From: Dyella_B sp036746095
GTDB lineage: Bacteria > Pseudomonadota > Gammaproteobacteria > Xanthomonadales > Rhodanobacteraceae
Reading direction: 5' to 3'
Length of the DNA stretch: 64,000 bases
Assembly: GCF_036746095.1 (NCBI RefSeq)
Contig: NZ_DAIOEU010000013.1
Span: forward strand, 22,283-86,282
Below the pieces are notes generated by a model. The model did no database searches and was not told where the DNA came from. It worked only from the letters and a program-made list of their open reading frames with translations. Position 1 is the stretch's first letter. Each line of letters opens with the position of its first letter. This document shows, in pieces, positions 25,980-35,407 of the stretch. Both the position numbers and the translations under genes were made by a program.

Positions 25980-26891
25980 ATGTTTTTCCGCAACCTCACG
26001 CTGTTCCGCTTCTCCCCCTCCGTTGCCGAAGACCTGACCCGCCTCGATGAAGCGCTGAACGATCATCGCCTGCGTCCCTGTGGTCCGCTGGAAATGGGCA
26101 CGCGCGGTTTCGTGCCGCCGGTCGGCCGCGGCGATGAAGCGCCGATGACGCACGCGGTGAATGCGTGCACGCTCGTCACCGTCGGCAGCGAGGAAAAGCT
26201 GCTGCCGTCCGCCGTGGTGAACGACGAACTGCAGCGCAAGGTGCAGAAGATCGCCGAAGAAGAAGGCCGCAAGGTCGGTGGCCGCGAGCGCAAGCGCCTC
26301 AAGGAAGACCTGCTTACCGAACTGCTGCCGCGTGCTTTCGTGCGCAGCTCGCGCATGGGCGCCTATGTCGATCGCAAGCATGGCTGGCTGGTGCTCGATA
26401 CAGCCAGTCGTAAAAGCGCGGAAAATGCGCTTACCCAGGTGCGCGAAGCACTCGGCAGTTTTCCCGCGGTGCCGCTCGCGCCGGAAGAAAGCCCGCGCGT
26501 ATTGATGACCGACTGGCTTGCCACCGGCAATCTGCCCGGCAGCCTCGTGCTGGGCGACGAATGCGAGCTGCGCGATCCAGCCACGGCTACCGGTGCGATT
26601 GCGCGTTGCCGCCGCCAGGATCTCGATGCGGAAGAAGTGAAGGAACATCTGCGCAACGGCAAGCAGGTGTTCCAGCTTGGCCTGGTGTTCGACGAGCGCA
26701 TCAGCTTCGTGCTTGGCGAAGATCTGGTCGTGCGCAAGCTGAAGTTTCTCGATGCAGTGGTGGATGAGCTGGGCGATAGCCAGCAGGATGCCGCCGCGGA
26801 AATGGATGCGCGTTTCGCGCTGCTGACGTTGGAGTTGGAGCGCTTGCTGGGCAAGTTGGAAGAATGGTTCGGGCTGCCGAGGCCGGAGTAA
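25980..26891 (+). CDS. rdgC: Recombination-associated protein RdgC
   Basis: Ring-shaped DNA-binding protein that restrains RecA. 303 residues, the typical length. MFFRNLTLFRF at the start, LEMGTRGFVPP, KDLLTELLPRAF-like (EDLLTELLPRAFVRSS) and the charged C-terminal helix EMDARFALLTLELERLL are family marks. ATG 25980 follows the palindrome. Confidence 0.95.
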   Translation: MFFRNLTLFRFSPSVAEDLTRLDEALNDHRLRPCGPLEMGTRGFVPPVGRGDEAPMTHAVNACTLVTVGSEEKLLPSAVVNDELQRKVQKIAEEEGRKVGGRERKRLKEDLLTELLPRAFVRSSRMGAYVDRKHGWLVLDTASRKSAENALTQVREALGSFPAVPLAPEESPRVLMTDWLATGNLPGSLVLGDECELRDPATATGAIARCRRQDLDAEEVKEHLRNGKQVFQLGLVFDERISFVLGEDLVVRKLKFLDAVVDELGDSQQDAAAEMDARFALLTLELERLLGKLEEWFGLPRPE

Positions 26892-26917
26892 ATCATCCAT
26901 TCCCGATAAAGCCTCAT

Positions 26918-26985
26918 CCCGTCGTCCCGGCGACTTTGCTGGCGGGCCCAAGGCGCTGAGGCCCGGTCTCCGCCGGGCGACGGGG
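26918..26985. repeat. REP-like palindrome
   Basis: Imperfect inverted repeat with arms CCCGTCGTCCCGGCG and CGCCGGGCGACGGGG between rdgC and the metallopeptidase. More decayed than the copies at 3264 and 25878. The rest of the 283-bp gap (26892-27174) shows no gene. Confidence 0.55.
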
Positions 26986-27174
26986 TGCGGGATTGCCTTC
27001 CCTCTCGAGGGAAGATTGAGGCGAAAGCCGTCCCACGCTCCCTGAGACGCGCGCCAGATCGCGCTTCCCGCGACAGCGGGAAAAAAGCCCTTGCGCGCAG
27101 CCCCGGCACCCCACATTCTGCCTGTGCCCAGACCCTCCCCTTCGGCCTGGGAGCAGTTCGGAAAGGCTTAAATC

Positions 27175-27942
27175 ATGGCGTATCTCGACGGTGACTGGCT
27201 GGAGCTGGCAACCCCCAGCGGCAATACCATTCGTGTGCTCAAAGCATCGCATCCGCGGGCGCGGCGACTGCGCCTGACGGTGTCGACCAAGGGTGCACGC
27301 ATCACCTACCCGCAGGGCACGCATCCCTCGCAGGTCAATGCATTCCTGCGCCACAACGCCGACTGGCTGGAGAAGAAGCTCGGCGAGCTCAACCTCGTGG
27401 TCGATCCGCTGCCGCCATTGCGTGTCGGCACGCCGATCGAGTTTCCTTTCCGCGGCGAGGCCATCACGTTGGATTGGGCCGAGGGCGCCTATCCGCGCGT
27501 GGTCGCTCACGACGGTGGCATCACGCTGGAAATTCCACGTCCGCATAGCCGTGCACTGCCTGTTGCGCGCGGTTTGCTCGCGTCGTATTTCGAAACGCAG
27601 ATCCGCCGCGACGTGTCGCGCTGGCTCGCCGGCTACGTACCGCAACTGGGACTGGCGCCAACCGCCTTGCGCATTCGCCCGATGAAAAGCCTGTGGGGCA
27701 GCCTGGATACGCGCGATCGCATCAATCTGGATCTCGCACTGGCGCTCGCGCCCCCCGCCGCCTTGCGCTACGTGCTCGCGCACGAGTTGTGCCATCTGAA
27801 GGTACGCAACCATTCGCCGCGTTTCTGGGCGCACGTGGAAGCGATTTTCCCGGATTGGCGCGAACAGCGTGACTGGCTGCGCCAGAACGGCGCGTTGTTG
27901 AAAGCCGAACTGGATCGCCTGATCGCCGACGTCGCCGATTAG
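27175..27942 (+). CDS. YgjP-like zinc metallopeptidase (DUF45/M48-type)
   Basis: 255 residues with the C-terminal zinc motif LAHELCHLKVRNHSPRFW (HExxH plus the downstream His) and the preceding SLWGSLDTRDRINLDLAL block of the YgjP/DUF45 family. No signal peptide or membrane segment, so cytosolic. The substrate of this family is not well established. It precedes the YciI-like gene by 4 bp. Confidence 0.88.
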   Translation: MAYLDGDWLELATPSGNTIRVLKASHPRARRLRLTVSTKGARITYPQGTHPSQVNAFLRHNADWLEKKLGELNLVVDPLPPLRVGTPIEFPFRGEAITLDWAEGAYPRVVAHDGGITLEIPRPHSRALPVARGLLASYFETQIRRDVSRWLAGYVPQLGLAPTALRIRPMKSLWGSLDTRDRINLDLALALAPPAALRYVLAHELCHLKVRNHSPRFWAHVEAIFPDWREQRDWLRQNGALLKAELDRLIADVAD

Positions 27943-27946
27943 CGCC

Positions 27947-28249
27947 ATGCGCCACTTCTTCTGCAAGCTGCATGGCCCGCGCGCCACCTTCCCCGCCGAC
28001 ATCACGCCGGAGGAACGTGCGTTGATGAAAGACCATGCCGATTATTGGCGCGAACAGATGGGCAGAGGCTATGCCGTAGTGTTCGGGCCGGTGATGGATC
28101 CTGCGGCGGCGTACGGCATACTCGTCATGCAACTGCCCGACGACATGGCACCTGAGCCGTTGATCCATGGCGATCCCGTGATGAAGGCCGAACGCGGATT
28201 CCGCTTCGAAATCCACCCTATGCATGCGGTACTCCCGCAACAGCAATAA
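27947..28249 (+). CDS. YCII-domain protein
   Basis: 100 residues. One YCII/DGPF-like alpha-beta barrel: RHFFCKLHGPR, MKDHADYWREQMGRGYAVVFGPV, then GDPVMKAERGFRFEIHPMHAV. The family's conserved His/Asp pair may be in KDHADYW. Function unknown. Starts 4 bp after the metallopeptidase stop, so probably one transcript. The 160 bp that follow (28250-28409) show no gene. Confidence 0.8.
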   Translation: MRHFFCKLHGPRATFPADITPEERALMKDHADYWREQMGRGYAVVFGPVMDPAAAYGILVMQLPDDMAPEPLIHGDPVMKAERGFRFEIHPMHAVLPQQQ

Positions 28250-28409
28250 ACGCCTGATGCCAAGCTCACCCGGCATTGAAGCGTTCGTACCCTGGCTGGT
28301 TTGAATCACCCGCGACTTCACCCGCGCTCCACGGGCATGTTCGTAGCGTTTTGTACTTGGGTGGCGATTCGCCCAGCATGGCGACTGCCAATCGGCGCAA
28401 ACTTCGGTG

Positions 28410-30005
28410 ATGAACACGCAGCCTCTCGCAAGTCCACGCATCAAGCCCGCAGGCGTGGCACCCGCCGATACGCTGACGCCGGCGGACCGCTATCAGGAAT
28501 TGTTCGTCGACGTGCAAATGAACCGCGTGTTCGCCGACAGCAAGACCTTTGTCGACTGCGCGCCGAAGGGTGAGCCCGAGCGCATTCTTGCGTTGTACCG
28601 TGAGCAACGCGGCCAGCCGGATTTTGATCTCGCCGCGTTCGTGCATGCACATTTCGATGCGCCCGTGGTGCACCGCAGCCATTATGTATCCGTACCCGGG
28701 CAACCTTTGCGCGAACACATCGACAGCCTGTGGGACGTGTTGACGCGTCGTCCGGACTTGCATCCGCCGAAGTCGTCGCTACTGCCGTTGCCGAATTGCT
28801 ACGTCGTGCCGGGTGGGCGCTTCAGCGAGCTGTATTACTGGGACTCCTACTTCACCATGCTTGGCCTGGCCGAAAGTGGGCGTCACGACCTGTTGCATTG
28901 CATGGCGAGCAATTTCGCCTACCTGATCGACGCCTACGGCCACATTCCCAATGGCAATCGAACCTATTATTTGAGCCGTTCGCAGCCGCCGGTTTTCGCC
29001 TTGATGGTGGGCTTGTTCGAACAGCATGGCGTGGATGAGGCGGTCGCCTGGCTGCCGCAGCTGTGCAAGGAATACGACTACTGGATGGATGGCGCCGAAG
29101 CGCTGCGGCCGAATGATGCCCACCGTCATTGCGTGAAGCTGGATGATGGCAGCCTGCTCAATCGTTACTGGGACGATCGCGATACACCGCGCGAAGAATC
29201 GCACCTGGAGGACGTGCTTACCGCACGCCGCAGCACGCGGCCCAGCACGGAGGTCTATCGCGACCTGCGTGCCGGTGCCGCATCGGGCTGGGATTTCAGT
29301 TCACGCTGGTGCGACGAGGGCAAGCTCGAAACCATTCGCACCACCGCCATCCTGCCGGTCGATCTCAATGCCTTCCTGTATTACCTGGAATGGCAGATCG
29401 CCGAACTCAGCCGTGCCGATGGCCAACGCAAGCAGGCGGATGCTTTCGCACTGCGTGCGCAGCGTCGCCGGGAAGCGATCAATCGCGTGTTGTGGAATGA
29501 AACCGCCGGCAGCTTTCTCGATTACGACTGGCAGCGCCATGCGCCGCGCGAAGCGATCAATGCGGCGGCCAGCGCGCCGTTGTACGTCGGCGTGGCCAAT
29601 CAAAACCAAGCCGTACGGGTGGCCGAAGCGTTGCGCACGCAGCTGATGGAAGAGGGCGGCCTGGGCGCCACCGCCTGCAAAACAGGGCAGCAATGGGACA
29701 AGCCGAACGGCTGGGCGCCGCTGCAGCGGTTGGCCATCTGCGGCCTGCGCCGCTACGGCTTGCATGCGTTGGGCGAGGAGATCGCGCACCGCTGGCTGCA
29801 AACCGTGGGCAGCCTGTACGAGCGCGAAAGCAAGCTGGTCGAAAAATACGTGCTGGTGGTGCCACCGGGCGGCGCGGTCGGTGGCGGCGGCGGTGAATAT
29901 CCCTTGCAGGATGGCTTCGGCTGGACCAATGGCGTCACGCGCCTGTTGCTCCATGAGAAACCCGAGCATCCGGCCAACGAGGCATGCGCGGCGGCCACGG
30001 CGTAG
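28410..30005 (+). CDS. treF: Trehalase, GH37 (cytoplasmic TreF-like)
   Basis: Hydrolyses trehalose to two glucose. 531 residues. Both family signatures are present: PGGRFSELYYWDSY at 134-147 and QWDKPNGWAP at 428-437; GGGGGEYPLQDGFGWTNGV near the C-terminus is also typical. No signal peptide is visible, so it is likely the cytoplasmic TreF type rather than periplasmic TreA. ATG 28410 overlaps a GTG at 28407; no clear ribosome site. The next gene is a glucose-dehydrogenase-like SDR. Confidence 0.92.
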   Translation: MNTQPLASPRIKPAGVAPADTLTPADRYQELFVDVQMNRVFADSKTFVDCAPKGEPERILALYREQRGQPDFDLAAFVHAHFDAPVVHRSHYVSVPGQPLREHIDSLWDVLTRRPDLHPPKSSLLPLPNCYVVPGGRFSELYYWDSYFTMLGLAESGRHDLLHCMASNFAYLIDAYGHIPNGNRTYYLSRSQPPVFALMVGLFEQHGVDEAVAWLPQLCKEYDYWMDGAEALRPNDAHRHCVKLDDGSLLNRYWDDRDTPREESHLEDVLTARRSTRPSTEVYRDLRAGAASGWDFSSRWCDEGKLETIRTTAILPVDLNAFLYYLEWQIAELSRADGQRKQADAFALRAQRRREAINRVLWNETAGSFLDYDWQRHAPREAINAAASAPLYVGVANQNQAVRVAEALRTQLMEEGGLGATACKTGQQWDKPNGWAPLQRLAICGLRRYGLHALGEEIAHRWLQTVGSLYERESKLVEKYVLVVPPGGAVGGGGGEYPLQDGFGWTNGVTRLLLHEKPEHPANEACAAATA

Positions 30006-30094
30006 CATCGATACATCGCATCGTCACGCCGCTCACGTCGAATCAACGGCACTGACGACAGGCTTCGTCCTTGGCAACGACGAGGATGGCCAGC

Positions 30095-30946
30095 ATGAAC
30101 ACCACCACGCCCGTAACACGCTCCACCGCGCCGCCTTTGTTGATACCCAAAACCTTGAAGGGGCAGAGGGCGCTGGTGACCGGCGCCAACTCCGGCATCG
30201 GTCGCGCGGTGGCGATCGCGCTGGGTGAGGCCGGCGCCGATGTCGCGGTCAACTACGTGACCGGCGATCAGGCAGCGAATGACGTCGTCGCGGCCATCCG
30301 TGCCCAAGGCGCGAGTGCAGAGGCTTACCGCGCCGACGTCTCTTCCGAAGAGCAGGTCGCCACCATGTTCCGCGAGGTAATCGCGCGTTTTGGCACGCTC
30401 GATATCCTGGTCAACAATGCCGGCCTGCAACGCGATTGCGCCTTCCCGGCGATGACGCTGGAGCAATGGCACACGGTGCTCAACGTCAACCTTACCGGTC
30501 AGTTCCTGTGCGCGCGCGAAGCCGTTCGCGAATTTCTGCGTCGCGGGATCGTTCCGGACGTTTCCTGCGCGGCGGGAAAAATCATCTGCATGAGTTCGGT
30601 GCACCAGGAAATTGCCTGGGCGGGCCATGCCAACTACGCCACCTCCAAAGGCGGCATCAAGCTATTGATGGAAAGCCTGGCGCAGGAGATGGCGCCGCAT
30701 CGCATCCGCGTCAACGCTATTGCACCCGGTGCGATTCGTACGCCGATCAATACCTCGGCATGGAATACGCCCGAAGCCTACAAAAGCCTGATGACGCTGG
30801 TGCCTTACGGGCGCATCGGCGAGCCGGAAGACATCGCGCGCGCGGCGGTATGGCTGGCTTCGGATCTTTCGGATTACGTCGTGGGCACCACATTGTTCGT
30901 CGACGGCGGCATGACGCTGTATCCGGGATTCGCCACAGGCGGCTGA
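30095..30946 (+). CDS. SDR-family oxidoreductase, glucose 1-dehydrogenase-like
   Basis: 283 residues. Cofactor loop TGANSGIGRA, NNAG, catalytic Ser followed by YATSKGG, and GTTLFVDGGMTLYPGF at the C-terminus, the last being common in glucose/ribitol dehydrogenase-type SDRs. ATG 30095 has GAGG 9 nt upstream; ATG 30086 and TTG 30071 are alternatives. It follows trehalase by 89 bp, so oxidation of the released glucose is a plausible role. The 227 bp after it (30947-31173) show no gene. Confidence 0.82.
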   Translation: MNTTTPVTRSTAPPLLIPKTLKGQRALVTGANSGIGRAVAIALGEAGADVAVNYVTGDQAANDVVAAIRAQGASAEAYRADVSSEEQVATMFREVIARFGTLDILVNNAGLQRDCAFPAMTLEQWHTVLNVNLTGQFLCAREAVREFLRRGIVPDVSCAAGKIICMSSVHQEIAWAGHANYATSKGGIKLLMESLAQEMAPHRIRVNAIAPGAIRTPINTSAWNTPEAYKSLMTLVPYGRIGEPEDIARAAVWLASDLSDYVVGTTLFVDGGMTLYPGFATGG

Positions 30947-31173
30947 CGCCCGCGAGTTGGGGTCGGCGACACGCGGCCCCAGCATCTTGCACGCGGTGCC
31001 GCGGTCAAATCCACGCTTGCGTTTGCGCCAGCGCCTGCTCAGGCACCTTGGGCATCATCTTGCACGGCGTACCTTCGCACGTGGCGATTTGCCGTCGCCA
31101 TCGCTACCACGCGGCACGGCACCATGCCGCAATGACGGGCACTGTCGAAGGTCTGCATGGTGGCCATGCGTTC

Positions 31174-32154
31174 TCAGTGCGCGAGCATGAAATTCGTCAA
31201 CACTTGCGCGAACGCCTGCGGCTTTTCCATCTGCGGCATATGATTGCAACCGTTCAAGATGCTGGTGCTGATCGACGGCGCATGCGTGAGGCCGGTACGC
31301 AGGCTCTCCAGTGCGGAAATGTCGATGATCTTGTCGTCATGGCACCACATGCCGAGCACCGGCATGGTGAGCTTGTCGAGCCGCGTCTGCAGGGACAGCA
31401 CCTGCGAGTTCTCGCGCAATTCGTTGAAGGTGTTGTCGATGAAGGCGCGGTTCTTGATGTTTTCCTGCACGAACACGTCGATGAAGCGACCAGGGATGTG
31501 CGGCACGCGTTCGAATGCCCACGCATTCGCGCGCAGGAAACCGGCGCGATCGTTATAGTCGAAGATGTTCTTGCCGCTCATCGCTTCCTTGGCGAATTCG
31601 TTTTCCTTGAACTTCAGGCCGAATGAATCGACCAGCGCCAGCTCCGCGACATCTTGCGGATGCTCGGCGGCATACACGCCGGCAATCGCACCGCCCATCG
31701 AATGGCCCACGATCAGCGCGTGTTGCAGGTGGAGCGTCTGGATGAAATCGTTCAGGCGCTCGGCCTGGTTGTCGATGTTGTAACTGGCGCCGGCATTGCG
31801 CGAGGACTCGCCCCAGCCAGGAAGATCAGGGATCACCACGTGGAAATGCGCGGTAAGCAATGGCGCCACCGGCAGCCACACTTCCTTGCTCGCCGCAAAG
31901 CCGTGCAGCAGCACGATGGTGGGGCCCTGGCCACCTTCGTAGTACACCCAGCGGGTGTCGCCGGCTTGGACGGCTTTCTTTTCCAGCTGCGCCGCCATCG
32001 CTTGCCGATAGAAGTTGGCTTTCACCAGCCATTGCGGTGCAAACAGATAGCTGCCGCCGCCCACCACGATGATGAGCGCGGCGATGATGCCGATGAATTT
32101 CAGGCGGCGGATCAGCAGGCGTTGCCAGAGGGGGCGGGTGCTGTTGATGTTCAT
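31174..32154 (-). CDS. Membrane-anchored alpha/beta hydrolase
   Basis: 326 residues. An N-terminal signal anchor (about 20-38, IGIIAALIIVVGGGSYLF) is followed by an alpha/beta hydrolase fold: LLHGFAASKEVW (oxyanion), VGHSMGGAIAGVYA with nucleophile Ser152, a CHDDKII acid and a C-terminal GCNHMPQMEKP histidine. Probably an esterase or lipase facing the periplasm. ATG 32154 chosen as start of the anchor. Confidence 0.88.
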   Translation of the reverse strand: MNINSTRPLWQRLLIRRLKFIGIIAALIIVVGGGSYLFAPQWLVKANFYRQAMAAQLEKKAVQAGDTRWVYYEGGQGPTIVLLHGFAASKEVWLPVAPLLTAHFHVVIPDLPGWGESSRNAGASYNIDNQAERLNDFIQTLHLQHALIVGHSMGGAIAGVYAAEHPQDVAELALVDSFGLKFKENEFAKEAMSGKNIFDYNDRAGFLRANAWAFERVPHIPGRFIDVFVQENIKNRAFIDNTFNELRENSQVLSLQTRLDKLTMPVLGMWCHDDKIIDISALESLRTGLTHAPSISTSILNGCNHMPQMEKPQAFAQVLTNFMLAH

Positions 32155-32307
32155 AAGGCGCGTATCCAGGCCATGCGAGAGAGATTGCTTCCTCCCCTGC
32201 ATGGCAGGGGAAGGTTGTGGGGTTGTCCGAGCTTGCCGCGATGTCGGGATTGATCGTGAGGCTGCTTCATCCCGCCCCTGCCGTTCACGGCAAGTTTGCG
32301 GCGAGCA

Positions 32308-34158
32308 CTAGTGTTTTCCAGCCTTCGCAAACAGCGCCTCCACCGCCTGCTGCGTCAGCGGGTGATAGCCGTTCTTGGCTTTCGCATACACCTGCTCGGC
32401 AAAGGCCAGTCCATCCGGCGTTTTGCTCAAGGCGCGATATACCGGCATGGTGAGATACAGGCGGCCGATGCGCGTCATGTGTTCCGCTGCAGCCGGCCAG
32501 GCGGCTTTGTCGCCGGCAGCAATCGCGTGCACGTACCAGCGCATGCCGATTTCGGCGTTCGGTGTACCAGTGAGATGCCAGGCTGAATCGAGTTCCTGCA
32601 TCTTGGCCAGCGGCGGCGTGTCCGGCAGGCCGTCCAGGAAGTACATCCATTCCTGCGTGTTCCAGTCCTTGGCATCGAGTTTGCCGGCGCGCAGCGTGCC
32701 AGCGAGGAACGCGGTGCGCTCCTTATCGAGGTTATCGAAGCGCAGCGAATCGGGGATCGGCGCGTTCTTGGGTATGCCGGCGTCGTATACCCATGCCTTC
32801 ACTTCATCCCAGCTCATCTTGCCCGGGTATTTGTCGATCAGGTTCGGCTTCAAATAATCGAGCATCTGTTCGGTGGTGATGCTCTGGAAGGCAAAGTGGT
32901 CGAAATAGCCTTTGAGATAATTGTCGAAGGCTTCGCGGCCAAAGCGTTGCTCGAGCGTGCGCAAGAACCACGAGCCTTTGCTGTACGCCACGTCGGAAAG
33001 CGTGTCGTCCGCATCGATGTTGCCGGGCTTGGGTGCAAGGCGTTGCGCATTCTCCGGCATCTTGCGCAGTTCGCGTTGTAGGCCGTGAATGCTGAGCAGG
33101 TCTTCTTCCGTGGCCTGGCGCTTGCCGTACAGCGCTTCGGTAATGCGGCCCTGCACGTACGTGGTGACGCCTTCGTTGAGCCAGATGTCGCGCCACGATG
33201 CCGCGGTCACCAGGTTGCCCGACCAGGAGTGCGCCAGCTCATGCGCGACCAGCGAGACCAGGCTCTTGTCGCCCACCAGCACGGTCGGAGTGGCGAAGGT
33301 CATGTTGGGATTTTCCATGCCGCCGTAGGGAAAGCTCGGCGGCAGCACCAGCAGGTCGTAGCGGCCCCAGCGATACGGGCCGTACAACTGCTCGGCGGTG
33401 GCGATCATCTTTTCGGTATCTTCGAATTCATGCGCGGCCTTGCCGACCACGGAAGGCTCCGCATAGACCGCCGAGCGTGGGCCGGTTTCTTTCACTGCCA
33501 GGTCGCCGGCCGCAATGGCCAGCAAATAAGAAGGAATCGGATGCGTCTGCTTGAAGCTGAAATCGCCATTCAACGGATGCTGCGGATCATTCGGCGCGCT
33601 CATTGCCACGCGCATGTCCTTCGGCGCGGTGACTTGCGCCTCGTAGGTAAAGCGAATGGCCGGCGAATCCTGTAGCGGCACCCAGGAGCGCGCATGGATG
33701 GATTCGGATTGCGAGAACATGAAAGGCAGCTTCTTGTCTGCCGTCTGCGCGGGCGGCAGCCATTGCAGGCCGCTCGCGTTCGGCGAGGTGGTGTAGACAA
33801 TGCGCACTTCATGCGGATGCTGCGGCGCCTGGATGGTGAGCTTGCTGCCAAGCTGTTTGTCGCGCGGCGCCAGCGCGTATTTCAACGTGGCAGTTTTGCC
33901 GCTTGCGTCCACCGATTCGACGCTCGCGATGCTCAAATCGCGCGTATCCAGCACCAGCGAAGCCGCCTGGGGATCCTTCCAATCCAGCGTCAGCGTGGCC
34001 TGGCCATCGAGCTTGCGCTGCGGAAAATCGATCTTGAGCTTCAGGTCGAGATGACTGACACGCACCTCGTCCGGTTGGGCATAGGAGTAGGGATCGTTGG
34101 CATAGGCGGCCATCGGCAAGACCAGCGCGCCAAGAGCCAGGGTACGAAGCGGGGACAT
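32308..34158 (-). CDS. M1-family zinc aminopeptidase (exported)
   Basis: 616 residues. Signal peptide (LALGALVLPMAAYA, cleavage near residue 20), then the M1 domains: the substrate loop GGMEN at 279-283 and zinc motif VAHELAHSW (His306, Glu307, His310) with the third ligand Glu329 in WLNEG. The C-terminal helical domain resembles leukotriene-A4-hydrolase-type aminopeptidases. Removes N-terminal residues from peptides, here probably in the periplasm. Confidence 0.93.
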   Translation of the reverse strand: MSPLRTLALGALVLPMAAYANDPYSYAQPDEVRVSHLDLKLKIDFPQRKLDGQATLTLDWKDPQAASLVLDTRDLSIASVESVDASGKTATLKYALAPRDKQLGSKLTIQAPQHPHEVRIVYTTSPNASGLQWLPPAQTADKKLPFMFSQSESIHARSWVPLQDSPAIRFTYEAQVTAPKDMRVAMSAPNDPQHPLNGDFSFKQTHPIPSYLLAIAAGDLAVKETGPRSAVYAEPSVVGKAAHEFEDTEKMIATAEQLYGPYRWGRYDLLVLPPSFPYGGMENPNMTFATPTVLVGDKSLVSLVAHELAHSWSGNLVTAASWRDIWLNEGVTTYVQGRITEALYGKRQATEEDLLSIHGLQRELRKMPENAQRLAPKPGNIDADDTLSDVAYSKGSWFLRTLEQRFGREAFDNYLKGYFDHFAFQSITTEQMLDYLKPNLIDKYPGKMSWDEVKAWVYDAGIPKNAPIPDSLRFDNLDKERTAFLAGTLRAGKLDAKDWNTQEWMYFLDGLPDTPPLAKMQELDSAWHLTGTPNAEIGMRWYVHAIAAGDKAAWPAAAEHMTRIGRLYLTMPVYRALSKTPDGLAFAEQVYAKAKNGYHPLTQQAVEALFAKAGKH

Positions 34159-34313
34159 CGTGCGGCTTCCATGGGAAATCGGGAGCGGCGAGTATGCCAC
34201 CGAGATTCTATTCTGGCGCATGGCGGAAGATCGGAGGCGCGCGCGCGGCCTGCCTTTTGCTGATGATTGCCTCGTCAGGCCAATAGAATCAATGTGCTAT
34301 GAAGGGAGCCAAC

Positions 34314-35144
34314 ATGTACATATTTCACCGCATTCGACACTTGGTTCGAGGCATTCGCCATCATGCCTTGCCTATAAAGACCCCGACAATGGAAAGGCCG
34401 GTCTGCAATATCTGCGGTTTCCGTCTTATAGCTCCCATTGAGGTTTTGTCCGAGCGTGAAATGCGCAGTTGCGCCGCTTGCGGATCAACGCTGCGTTTCC
34501 GCGCGACCGTGGCAGCCCTGCAATCTGAATTGGATGGCGATGGTCAGGTTCGCGTCCTTGCGCAAATCCCCAGGCGAAAAAGCCTCAGGGGGATAGGCAT
34601 GAGCGATTCGGGTGTATATGCCCATGTCTTACGGCAAAAGTTCAACTACCTCAACAGTTTCTTCCACACCAGGCCCATGTTGGATATCCGCGCACCGGCT
34701 CAGCATTACCTTGGTCAATTCGATTTTATCGTCAGCTCCGATGTCCTGGAGCATGTGGATGGTCCGACTGGGCGCGCACTGAGCAATCTGCGCGCGCTAT
34801 TGAAGCCCGGAGGTCTCCTCGTGCTCACCGTGCCGTATGGTTTTCACGAGAAAACGATCGAGCATTATCCGGAGCTTCACGATTACCGAATCGAGGGAGA
34901 CGGTTCCCATCGCGTTCTTGTGAACGTCACAGAAGATGGCAGGGAGCAGAGATTCAACAATCTTTGTTTCCATGGTGGCGACGGCTCTACTCTGGAGCTG
35001 CGAATCTATTCGTACAGCGATTTGGTTCGGCAACTCGGCGAGGTTGGATTCAAGGACATTCGACTGCACGGTGCCGACTATCCCGAATGGGGCATCATCC
35101 ATCGGCACCAGCTTGGCCTGCCGATCACGGCGAGGGCGGCTTAA
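34314..35144 (+). CDS. SAM-dependent methyltransferase with N-terminal zinc ribbon
   Basis: 276 residues. Two Cys pairs, Cys31/Cys34 (CNIC) and Cys53/Cys56 (CAAC), form a rubredoxin-like zinc ribbon. A class I methyltransferase region follows: DFIVSSDVLEHVDGPTG and LLKPGGLLVLTVPYG. The classical glycine-rich motif I is weak. ATG 34314 has GGGAG 6 nt upstream; an earlier ATG at 34299 is possible. Its base composition looks more AT-rich than its neighbours, and its TAA stop is made with the end of repeat copy 2. Similar proteins occur in polysaccharide loci, so a recent acquisition is possible. Confidence 0.75.
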   Translation: MYIFHRIRHLVRGIRHHALPIKTPTMERPVCNICGFRLIAPIEVLSEREMRSCAACGSTLRFRATVAALQSELDGDGQVRVLAQIPRRKSLRGIGMSDSGVYAHVLRQKFNYLNSFFHTRPMLDIRAPAQHYLGQFDFIVSSDVLEHVDGPTGRALSNLRALLKPGGLLVLTVPYGFHEKTIEHYPELHDYRIEGDGSHRVLVNVTEDGREQRFNNLCFHGGDGSTLELRIYSYSDLVRQLGEVGFKDIRLHGADYPEWGIIHRHQLGLPITARAA

Positions 35145-35401
35145 GGCAACACTGATCACGTATCGCCGTCGTCACCAGCCCTGTCTGTTCGCAGGCCACA
35201 GGGCCGTCGGCGAAGGCAGACTGGCGCATCGTCGAGACGGGGACCTGCGGCATGCGGACAGACAGGGCTGGCCCCAACAGGTTGAATTCAAAGTGATGGG
35301 GTGATGTCTGGAAGGCCCGCAGGCTGCGCCGCGCCACGCGACATACCCTGCGAGCCTTCCAGGCATCATGACGATGGCGATACGTGATCAGTGTTGCCTT
35401 A
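35142..35401. mobile_element. Structured TA-flanked inverted-repeat element, copy 2 (MITE-like)
   Basis: Terminal repeats 35141-35174 and 35369-35402 pair at 33 of 34 positions, bounded by TA (35142-35143, 35400-35401). Inner hairpins: 35175-35196/35250-35271 (20 of 22) and 35302-35323/35347-35368 (20 of 22). The apex 35209-35240 matches copy 1 (1386-1417) at 25 of 32 positions, while the surrounding arms are unrelated in sequence. It lies between convergent genes; its left TA is part of the methyltransferase TAA stop, and the pip stop lies 6 nt past its right end. Confidence 0.75.
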
Positions 35402-35407
35402 ACCGAT

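Noticed and set aside
24642..27116. 824-codon open frame on the minus strand
   Set aside because: It runs antisense through the aminotransferase, a palindrome and rdgC, has no recognisable domain, and arises from GC-rich codon bias.
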